From Rhodosorus marinus (taxonomy: Eukaryota; Rhodophyta; Stylonematophyceae; Stylonematales; Stylonemataceae), in contig JAMWBK010000004.1 of NCBI GenBank assembly GCA_029953675.1, positions 2,912,501-2,976,500 of the forward strand: 64,000 bases of DNA, read 5' to 3'. Below the pieces are notes generated by a model. The model did no database searches. It was given only the letters and a program-made list of their open reading frames with translations, and was not told the origin of the DNA. Position 1 is the first letter of the stretch. Every line of letters begins with the position of its first letter. The position numbers were made by a program, and so were the translations under genes. Positions 55,718 through 64,000 of the stretch are shown here, piece after piece.

Positions 55718-58347
55718 TAACAAAAGCACGAGAACTAACTTCTTTCTGGGTATTCCCAGGAACACTTGGATGATTAATTCAGCAGAAGCAACGCTTCTCT
55801 CTCAGGTTCTTCTTGAGCCTCAAACTCGCGTATACAAAAGGAGTCCACCCCAAACACATCAAAGCTTGTCCTCCGAGATCCGATCGGGAAACGTGTCGTC
55901 GTTCCCCACTGAGATATTGTCGATGCACAACCGCGATGCTCAGCAAGGCTACAGGGGAAGGTCAGTGGATGGATGATGAAGTGCTTCTCGTTACTGATAG
56001 TCTCGAATTGCAAGAGGAACTGGTTTCCATTTCTGCCATTATACATTTGTGTGAACTGGTGCTTTTGGGGGATAGTCTCTCTACAAAAAGGGATTTGCGT
56101 AAGGGCAGAATCGATGGAAACGGTGCGAGCAGGTTTCGACATCGTGTCATGTCGAGAATGCATCTTGCTCATTGGAGGTTAGGTTTATTTCACACTGTGT
56201 TGGTGTCTTAGTCATAGTTAGGTCGAAGCGCTTTAGGTGCCGATCACCATCGTTTCGGACGGGTAGACTTGAACTTTCAACAGGATGTGCAGCCATTGCG
56301 GAGAGGGATATGCGCATGGGTTCATCGTGCTTAGTCGCCTTGAGCTATGAGGCAAAAGCTCAGAACACCGCGTTATATAGACCCGATATAAAACCCCGTT
56401 TCATTTGCTTCGCATGGAAGCGCACTCTAGTTACGTACTGGTGACATGGGTGTTAGCGTCGCCTCGACCCCGAGCGCGCTGGCTACCCGTTCGTACAGCT
56501 CTGAGGAATCTTTTGGTTTTCTGTCCAGAGTTGCTGTTGCCCAGGACGGGAATTTTCGTTTTCTTTCTTTTCCCTAATCTGTGAAGGGCATTACAGTTCA
56601 GCTTCTGGTCGGTGGGAGATTGAGATACATCAAGGCTCTCCAAACTCAATCGCGGGGTATCAGCTTCTGGAGAACACAATTCGGTCGAACATTTTCCGCA
56701 AACTAAGCGCATGTGATGTTCGCTGGAGACATGTACGCAGGACCCCTATTCAGCGTTTTTACGTTTGTAGCCTAGAGAATCCCTCAAAAGCATGCAAACT
56801 ACTTTGCTGCTGACATTTACTAGCTAGCGGTCCACCTGCACTGTTGCTGAGGGTTCTCAACATGTTCGATGCGTTCTCCCGGACATTGTAAAAAAAAGCA
56901 CGAGATTGGGAAACTAGCTTGAGTATCTAAGAACGGCTTGTTTCGAACTTGGAGGTGCAATCGTGTAAGCGGAAGCGCTACCACTTGGTTCCCAGTATTT
57001 GTTTTTGGGGGTGCGTAGCGGTTGCAGTTTTTACTCTCGAAGAGCGCAACAATATAGGTCATCTGTGGGGGAACTCACTTTCTCGTGCTTGCGGAAATAG
57101 ATCCACACTTGCAGGTGGAGGGCCCAAGCCTCAGCTATGGAATGGAATGGTCCGTTTGGAGGATTTTACACAGATTTCATCCGGACGATGGACTCAGAGC
57201 AAGGAGCCACCAACAGAGCCAAAAACATAAGACGGCAGACCGTCTTGAGATTTCCAAGACGGTGCTGATTTCCCCGGGGCAAGATATGTCCTCCTATAAG
57301 AATTAAGCTGCCTATGCGGAGATTGAAAAAAATAAAAGAGTGTACTAGCACTGCAGTTCTCCGATGTATTCTGACATCACTCTATGCCACTGAACGTAAG
57401 CCACTTAAACAGTGCTGAAGTGCACGGGCCCCTCACGAGACGCCTTGGGGGCCGCGACCATTCTCCTGGCCTTCCAATCTTTTGAAGGGAACAATGGAAG
57501 ACAAAAAAAAAACGGACAAACTTTGCAATTCTCCCCCCCCCTTCCCATAGCACTATAAAAGTGATTTTTGCTTAAAATAAAAATCAAATCAAATCATTGG
57601 AGTAGGATCACGCAAAAAAGAAACCCCTTCATACGAAGGGAAATTTCACGAGCTGACGCCTTGACCAGAATTTAGTCATTTTCCGGTAAAAAAAGGTTGA
57701 AATATGTTAATATTCGACAGCAAAGAAAAGTACTTTTGCTTTTCGTTGGTGTTTTATTTGATCGACCTCAAAATCCAATCTATCTTTCGGGAAATGCGGA
57801 GAACGGTTAATTCAATCAGTTTGTATCGTGCCATCCGTTTACGGTCTGTATTCTATATATAAATTGTTCTGTTGGCGGGTTGCCAAAAATAGATAATGGA
57901 TCATTGCGACTGGAAGTGAAGAAAGTGCGGAAAACGATGAAGTGCAAGGTGGTTGTGCTGATTTTTTGCGCTCATGAGACCATGGTGGAGGTAAGGCACA
58001 CATCGTAGAGGCGATCATTAACTTTGGAGCATAAGATCAAGGGTTGTAGTGTCATCACCTGAGACCTCGGCGCTGTCAACAATTTGACTGGAAGTGTCCC
58101 AATCTTTCTGATTTGGTGGGAGAGAGCTGATTGTAAAGAACTAGATCTATCAGCCAGTCTAATAGAGCGGGTTGTATTTTCTGGAGGACCACGAAATCCC
58201 GGGCAGTTATTCAGAAAGTAGAGATGAGCATATATAGCTCTGCTGCAGATGAGAAACGACGCGAGTGAGCTTGGCGGTCCAAGAAGAGCACGTTACGAGG
58301 CCTCGGTATAGCTTTGGTTACGGAGGTTCTAAACTAAAAACCTAACA
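55718..58347. other. Long intergenic interval, no confirmed gene
   Basis: Two 132-codon frames overlap on opposite strands at 55774-56211, and neither can be preferred or matched to a family. A minus frame at 56431-56712 is basic and unrecognised. A small hairpin AAGACGG/CCGTCTT lies at 57229-57246. Positions 57580-57900 are AT-rich. Nothing else is supported. Confidence 0.4.
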
Positions 58348-59781
58348 ATGGAGATGACGACATTGGAGATGGAGGACGGCACTGTCAAAGGGGTAGACGA
58401 ACAGAGCTTGAACGAAAATGAGAACGAAAGCACGCAATCGAGCTCTATCTCTAGCAAAGAAGCACAAGTGGACGAAGAGAAAGACTTGGAGAATGGAGAT
58501 GATTCACAAAGGACCAATGAGAAACTGGGATGGATACTCATTGCATTTCTTTTATTGTGTGACATTATCGGTGCCGGGGTCTTGTCAATGCCGAATGCAG
58601 CAGCTACTTTGGGATGGTTTCCGTTCTTTTTTGTGAACACGATATGCTGGCTTTTTGCTTGTACTGCGGGATATCTTCTCTGGCGACTGAGGATGAGGTT
58701 ACGGGAGGACATACATTCGTATCCTCATGTAATGAAGGTGGTTTTTGGACCGAAAGCTCGGATGTACGCTAATGCAACTGTGTACCCGATTTTGTTCCTC
58801 TACGTAGCAGCGTACTGCTATACGCAAGGTTCATCGTGGTACGAGATTTTCAAGGACGAATCATCTCTGGGTCTTAGATTCTGGCTTTTGATCGCCGGTC
58901 TAGTATCGATTCTGGTGGCGCAATACAGGAGCTTTGAACAGATGGCGCTGGTATCTGCCACCTCGCTCCTCTTTATCATGATTCCCATATTCATATCCTT
59001 TGGCGTTATCGCAGAGCAGGTGACGGATACGTTGAACTACCCTACAGGCCCCAAAGTGTTGTTCGGATCAGCCTCATTTGACTCGAGTATTGTTGCCGCA
59101 ATGGACATCTTGTACTCATATGGCGGGGCTGTGGTCTTCCTCGAGATCATGTCGAATATGCGCGAAATTAAGCACTTTAAGCGTGCTCTTACGGTATCGC
59201 AGACAACTGCGTACACGGCCTACTGCACTACAGGAGGGGTTATTTACGGACTGGCAGGGGACGCGGACTGGTTGGTGTCTCCATACGTTGGATCACTCAA
59301 ACCAGGGGCGGCAAAGACTGTCGCGGAGGTACTGGTTATTGTTCACGTTGCACTAGCTGTTATAGTGTATGCCAACGTCCTGATTCAAGGGGTACAGAGG
59401 TGGGTTGAGCCCTTTGTCAAGCGCCTTGTACACGGCAAATTGGAGAACGGGAAACGGCACCCTGTTGCACTTCTGACAGACGGCTCCTGGAAAGCCAGGG
59501 GATGGTGGCTCTTGTGGTCTTCGATCACAATTTTGCTTGCTACAACTGTAAATATCGTCATTCCTTCCTTCCAAGTCCTGCTCGGGCTTGTAGCATCTCT
59601 GATCTCTTCCCAGACAACCCTGATCTGGCCTGGAGTGCTGGACTTGGGCTACTTTTTCAAGAAGCGTGTCGGGAAAGAGCATATTCTCTCGACAATATCG
59701 ACAATAGCGATCATCGTGGGGTCGGCCGCTCTGGTGCTAGGGCTGTACGGAGATGTAGCCAATATCGTCAAAGGAAGCTAG
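58348..59781 (+). CDS. AAAP-family amino-acid transporter
   Basis: This single exon encodes 477 residues. An acidic, Ser/Glu-rich cytosolic N-terminus of about 60 residues precedes about 11 predicted membrane helices. The first helix carries LLCDIIGAGVLSMPNAAATL, the signature start of the amino acid/auxin permease (Aa_trans) family with its GxGxLxxP pattern. A conserved FASFDSSIVAAMDILYSYGG-like loop (seen as GSASFDSSIVAAMDILYSYG) lies near the middle. These carriers move neutral or other amino acids coupled to protons across plasma or vacuolar membranes; the substrate is not deducible. The first of two nearby ATGs is used. No intron is present, unlike most neighbours. Confidence 0.9.
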   Translation: MEMTTLEMEDGTVKGVDEQSLNENENESTQSSSISSKEAQVDEEKDLENGDDSQRTNEKLGWILIAFLLLCDIIGAGVLSMPNAAATLGWFPFFFVNTICWLFACTAGYLLWRLRMRLREDIHSYPHVMKVVFGPKARMYANATVYPILFLYVAAYCYTQGSSWYEIFKDESSLGLRFWLLIAGLVSILVAQYRSFEQMALVSATSLLFIMIPIFISFGVIAEQVTDTLNYPTGPKVLFGSASFDSSIVAAMDILYSYGGAVVFLEIMSNMREIKHFKRALTVSQTTAYTAYCTTGGVIYGLAGDADWLVSPYVGSLKPGAAKTVAEVLVIVHVALAVIVYANVLIQGVQRWVEPFVKRLVHGKLENGKRHPVALLTDGSWKARGWWLLWSSITILLATTVNIVIPSFQVLLGLVASLISSQTTLIWPGVLDLGYFFKKRVGKEHILSTISTIAIIVGSAALVLGLYGDVANIVKGS

Positions 59782-60257
59782 GTCTTGTTCATACGTTCAT
59801 GGAAAAAGATTATTTTTAATTATAAAAAACCATTATATTTAGTAATAACCGCCACGCGTCCTTAAATTCCAATTATATTTCCCAACGTAGAGTTTATCAA
59901 TATTACACCAATTAACCCATCCCAAGTGTCCATTAATTCAGATAAAAACGAACCGGACACATCGGATCAATGTTCCTTGTGGCGAGAAGGATCGTCAAAT
60001 ATTAGAATTTCGGAAGTTTTAAGCAGGTTTCTGCGGGTGGGTGAGTTCCAATATATTTCCAGGACCAATGCTCACATTCAGTAGCACTTTGGCTGTTTCA
60101 GTTGAAAGGTCTACAAAACGGCACGGGCGCGTATGCACACAGCTGGGTGGGAGGGGGAGGTTGGGGAGGGCACTACTAGGCTTGGAGTATAGTTGAAACT
60201 GTGAACATTTCGTTTTTTTTGAGTTTTGTAGTTGTTTGGGATTGCTCGAGTGAAAAC
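59782..60257. other. Intergenic; G-rich tract before the SOUL gene
   Basis: Positions 59815-60000 are AT-rich. Positions 60144-60170 form a G-rich tract (GGGTGGGAGGGGGAGG and following) about 90 bp upstream of the SOUL-gene ATG, similar to the tract before PEPC. Confidence 0.5.
60144..60170 (+). promoter_or_regulatory. G-rich sense-strand tract upstream of SOUL gene
   Basis: A run of G-rich words on the coding strand lies 88-114 bp before the ATG. Its position and strand match tracts at PEPC and, mirrored, at DLST and MDH. Its role is inferred only. Confidence 0.35.
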
Positions 60258-61657
60258 ATGGGACTAGGATTTGTGGGTGTCGGTATCGGCCTGGAGAAGG
60301 CGAAGGCGAAGGCGAGGGTTGGGAACGGCAGTGCCTGTGTAAGGGCGCGGATGGCTTTATCAACTGAAGAGGGTAAGGCTTCCGCTGACAAAAGGCAGGC
60401 GTTGGTAAATTTGAAGGCCAGGCTGGTGAAGGAGTTGGAGACCCAGTTGGATGGTGGCGAAGTGGATATTTCGATGTACGCCAAGGATGTGAATTTTGTG
60501 GATCCCTTGAACAACTTTAAAGGTAGGGTTGATGTTTGACCACACTTTTGTACCCCGGGGGCGAAGTGGAGAGCTGAGACTTGGTGATCTAAACGCAATG
60601 TGGTTGCTGATTTTTCCCATCAGGAGCTGAAAAGCAGAAGAAGAACATTGAAATGCTAGCCAACTCACCCATCATGAGCATGGATTTTTTCAGATTGCAC
60701 GACATCTGGATCGATCCAAGGAAGGAGGCCGTAATGACGAGATGGACTCTCAACCTCAAGTTCAAACTGTTACCGTGGAAACCAGTATTGAGGTTCACAG
60801 GCACATCTGAATATGGATTAGATGACGATCTCCTCGTAAACCGCCATATTGACACGTAAGTGGGCATCACCTATGCAGTTCAGTTCCAACCGCGATTGAG
60901 GCCCGTTGCAGAGCGGTGACCGTTCTGCTACAAAATCGAGGTCCTAAGATGTCCGTTTCTAATATCTGCTCCCTACCGCGCGATATAGATGGGACTCGAT
61001 CAACAAGCAGACGTTCTCGTTCGAGGCGGTTGCCGACTTGGTATCCGAAATGTTCCGTAAAGATACAGGATCGGCTGATGTCGGATCAATGCTTCTTCGA
61101 CGGGATGTGCTGGGCTTTGAAGTTAGGAGGGTCACTGATGGAATAGTTGCAAACTGCCCCTACACCAACAGAGGAGACGGAATGGATGTTCTTGACCGCT
61201 ATTTCAACGGAGTCAACGAAAAAGCTAGACCAGTTTTCCGGCTAGCACCACTTGTTCTCAACTTTCCGGAAGGAATTCGAAGTGAGAAAAAATCCATGTA
61301 CAGTTACATAGCTGAAAAGAAACCTCCAAGATCGACAGCCGAAAAGGTCAAAGTAGAGGTTTGTCGGTCAATGACCGTCGCAGTGTTTAGTTTCCCTGGT
61401 AAGCGAGTCTCCACACAGAACGATCGAAAACGGGCTTGACGTCGCGTCTGAAGCCACTCCTTTTCCCGAACGTGCCTCTAGACCCAATCACACCTCAGAA
61501 TGCCGCTATGTTCGAGAAGTACCTCATGAGCCTGATCAAGAAGCGTGGGTACGACAGACTATCTGATCAAGTCCTCTTCGCGCAGTACACACCAGTCTAC
61601 ACACTGCCATGGCTCAGGAAAAATGAAATTTGGATACCGCTGGCCAACGACTACTGA
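60258..61657 (+). CDS. DUF2358 plus SOUL haem-binding protein
   Basis: Four exons (60258-60522, 60624-60855, 60989-61398, 61419-61657) encode 381 residues. Residues about 60-195 match the DUF2358 region (VNFVDPLNNFKG, TRWTLNLKFKLLPWKPVLRF, HIDTWDSI). The rest is a SOUL domain (VRRVTDGIVANC through LPWLRKNEIWIPL). This two-domain layout is known in plant and algal haem-binding proteins, often plastid-located. The N-terminus is rich in Gly, Ala, Val and basic residues (KAKAKARVGNGSACVRARMA) and would suit an organelle transit peptide. Introns are 101 and 133 bp plus an apparent 20-bp intron (61399-61418) needed to keep frame. Without it a stop appears 14 codons later. Tetrapyrrole binding or transport is the family expectation. 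Confidence 0.87.
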
Positions 61658-61815
61658 TTTCAAACCACAGAACGACTGCGTTGCGGCTAAGGTTTTATTT
61701 ATATATACTTACTAAGGGTACACGTGCATGCTTGGGCTGCAATCGACATAAATTGAGTTGTTTTGGTTGGTCCAATATACATAAAATCAGTACTAGTCAG
61801 ACGAAGCTCTGCTCA

Positions 61816-62648
61816 CTACGCCCCATGAGCAGTACATGCTTCCGGTACAGATACGACAGTTGACCGTGGCCAAGAGTGGACTCGTGGGAATTGAATGTTG
61901 AACAGGGATATTTGTCTTAGTAGCTGGTCCACAGTCGGATCTTTCGTGAACTTCACGGCTTTGACTGTTGCGTATGGGAGGAGATTCCCCAGGCGCTCTG
62001 CTGCCAGAATATCCACAACATCATCGCCCACCACGACGATGTTGAGCTTTGCTCCTGGCGCTTTGGATCTCCTTGAAACCTCACGGCAAAACATCTGCGC
62101 TTTCCAGTCTTCGGGGTGCTCTTTGAACTCGTCCGAAAAAGTGTCCCTTGCGGATAACACGTCAATGTCTTTACATTCGTTCCAGGAACAAATCAGGAAA
62201 TTCGTCAGAAAATCAAAGCTTTCAAGCCAGGATTCAGTCCGCGGACTTACCGTACGCGGCTAGTACCCTCTTCACGCTCGGGAAAAACTTTGAGCATGAA
62301 AAATCAATCCAACTCATTTCCGCATTTGAGACAATCATGACATTACTCTGACCTGCAATTTTAATTAAAAGTCGCGCAACGCTTTTATCCAAAATTGCAA
62401 GCTTCTCCACCAAAGCCTCGTCAGGCATGCTGTTGTCTCCAGAGTCCAAATACTCCTCCAGGACTGAAGTGAACATCAACGTATCATCCCAGTCCAGAAA
62501 GCAAACTATAACAATAAAAAAAAAAGAAAGGTTTCTCTTCAGAACTCACAAACTCCAAAGAAGAAATACAAAACAAAACAAAACCAACTCGAAGCAATAA
62601 GCGCCAGGCTCCCAACTCACAGCTATTCTCTCTTTCAAACACCCCCAT
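61816..62648 (-). CDS. HAD-like phosphatase-fold protein
   Basis: Three exons (62648-62621, 62505-62251, 62168-61816) encode 211 residues. The first exon, only 28 nt (MGVFERENS), joins the HAD motif I region CFLDWDDTL, where DWD supplies the nucleophile and acid/base Asp pair. A motif II-like strand is VMIVSNAEMSW and a late acidic motif is VVVGDDVVDILAAERL. The cap is small. It resembles a HAD family seen in oomycetes and algae; the substrate is unknown, though a small-molecule or protein phosphatase is possible. Introns are 115 and 82 bp with GTGAGT and GTAAGT donors. It is tail-to-tail with the SOUL gene (158-bp gap). Confidence 0.78.
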
Positions 62649-64000
62649 CCTCACACCAAGATCCTCAGTAACTTCTTAGACCTCCTTAAACAAATCCACA
62701 CTTTCTCATTTCACTCCGCTGCTCTCCATCTTAACAATGCCTTCCAACCTCCCTCCCCAAAACCACGTCTTACCACCCTGCCATGATATCGCCTCCCTTT
62801 CGTCCTTACCAACTCGTTCCACTCTGCACGCAAGTCTGGGATCATCATTCAGCGAACATTTTATATCTTCTTCCAAACTCCGTCCATGATACTAAATGTC
62901 AAGTCAAATTGATTCCACTCCATATTGATGGATAAGATTAACGTTTTTCGTTACTTTTGTATTATTTTTGTAAAATCTGAGGCGAGGAATCTTTAGATGA
63001 ATGTTCCCCTCTAGACAGAATTTTCTCTTTCCCCTTATATGTGCTTATTTTTAAACTTATTCACAAAAATGTTTTTTGATGGAGAAAATAAGGGGTGAGC
63101 AGCTTTTCTCGATTTTAGTATTTATTATAACTTTTTGTGCGTATCGGCGGTTAAACTCATCAACGGGCGGAAGTTCGTTCTTTAGCGTCTTTGATTGGAC
63201 AATTTCGTTGTCGCCAGGGAAAGTACTTTCAATATCATTGGATGTAAAATGGTATAAAATACAGTTTATTAATTTAAAACTAAGAACATTTCTGCATGAG
63301 GGAAAATTGTTGGATTAGAAAATTCTGATACTATGTTGAATTTATGATATATTCTCTATTTTAGCAAAATACTTGAATCTCGTGTATCTGGTAGCTTGCG
63401 GTTGTTAATAATACTAAGCGTGCGGTACTCGAGAACCGAGGCTGTGGAGCAAGCGTAAGTTGTCCAGTTTTAGATCGATCTCCGGGGTGGGGGAAGGAGA
63501 GGTTCAAACCAAATATTTTGAGGAAATGGGTACAATGTCAGAAGTGGATTATAGAGAGCTGGCAAAGCCGCGCAATACTGCAGAATTGAATTGATTTGAT
63601 GACGGTTTTGGCAGGGAGCCGCAATCCCAGTGAGGCCATATATTGCAAGAGCTGTGAGCTCTTAGTCCTGTCTGGTTCAGGTATTCTGTAGCGGGGGGGT
63701 AGGATTGAATGTATCACCCGAGTCGTCTCGCACCTGTAGAGATGCCACTATCAAATCCAATCTTATCGATGTAAGTCCCACCCCCCGTGCTCAAACGGCC
63801 TATATTCGTCGGGGCCCTGTTGAATTTAGCCCCTCCGATGAGTTCCATTTCAACTCAGAAGAGCACAGACTTAGCTCGTTCTGTCCAGAAGTCCTCAGCT
63901 GCTTCTATTGTAGATGCTGCTCCGAGCTCCCGTACCAGAATCACAGCGCTTCTGATGCAATGACGTCATCAACGATGCCCATCAGAACTTCTAAGCCGCC
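62649..64000. other. Terminal intergenic region
   Basis: Positions 62690-62830, upstream of the HAD gene, are pyrimidine-rich on the plus strand. Positions 62900-63420 are AT-rich, and a frame at 63076-63318 is not supported. The last 500 bases have higher GC and no recognised gene; the window may end before the next start. Confidence 0.45.

Noticed and set aside
55774-56211. Two opposite 132-codon frames
   Set aside because: Neither has a recognisable motif or a better start context, so no gene is called.
1-64000. CRISPR arrays, prokaryotic operons, phage or plasmid features
   Set aside because: No regularly spaced repeats, no ribosome binding sites or polycistronic spacing; spliceosomal introns show the DNA is eukaryotic nuclear.

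Overview
This window looks like nuclear DNA of a compact, intron-bearing eukaryote, most likely a unicellular alga or related photosynthetic protist. Twenty-two protein-coding genes can be supported, lying on both strands. Most are split by short GT-AG introns: I place about 58, nearly all 42 to 256 bp and mostly 66 to 105 bp. No operons, CRISPR arrays or prokaryotic promoters are visible, and I recognised no tRNA or rRNA gene. The algal inference rests on a SOUL/DUF2358 protein of the plastid-associated type, a phosphoenolpyruvate carboxylase, a thermospermine-synthase-like aminopropyltransferase, a group II truncated haemoglobin and a Pet127 homologue. No single gene fixes the lineage.

Layout. 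1-3.0 kb: no convincing gene; degenerate tandem repeats and a recurring palindromic word. 3.0-10.4 kb: truncated haemoglobin (-), a PH-like/pseudokinase protein (-), glutamine-dependent NAD+ synthetase (+) and an F-box/ankyrin protein (-). 10.4-19.3 kb: a strongly self-complementary block that may be a structured RNA, malate dehydrogenase (-), Pet127-like mitochondrial RNA nuclease (-) and an orphan gene (-). 19.3-23.5 kb: mostly non-coding, with a 24-bp palindrome and a 121-bp exact tandem duplication. 23.5-34.5 kb: dihydrolipoyl succinyltransferase with two lipoyl domains (-), an orphan membrane protein (+), a DPW-motif protein (+) and an endosomal-type syntaxin (+). 34.5-43.1 kb: PEP carboxylase (+), an HpnA/DFR-like short-chain dehydrogenase (-), an FN3 to EMAPII tRNA-binding fusion (-) and a DadA-like FAD amine oxidoreductase (-). 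45.7-55.7 kb: Tudor-SN (+), TRAPPC1/Bet5 (-), an NT-C2 coiled-coil protein (-), a MITE-like element and spermidine/thermospermine synthase (-). 58.3-62.7 kb: an AAAP amino-acid transporter (+), a SOUL/DUF2358 protein (+) and a HAD-family protein (-).

Functional picture. The genes are unlinked housekeeping genes rather than one pathway. Themes are carbon and NAD metabolism (PEPC, MDH, DLST, NAD+ synthetase), mitochondrial RNA handling (Pet127), membrane traffic (syntaxin, TRAPPC1, possibly the DPW and NT-C2 proteins), RNA-binding factors (Tudor-SN, EMAPII) and amine or amino-acid metabolism (aminopropyltransferase, FAD oxidoreductase, AAAP carrier). I see no gene cluster that argues for a new multi-gene system. 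The most unusual items are an apparent 20-bp intron in the SOUL gene, the FN3-EMAPII fusion, the two-lipoyl E2o, the PH-pseudokinase, the structured block at 10.9-11.04 kb, the short inverted-repeat element at 53.6 kb, and a recurrent G/purine-rich sense-strand tract upstream of many genes.

All exon borders were inferred by eye from splice consensus, reading-frame continuity and remembered family sequence patterns. No alignment or transcript evidence was available, and borders can be off by a base or more.
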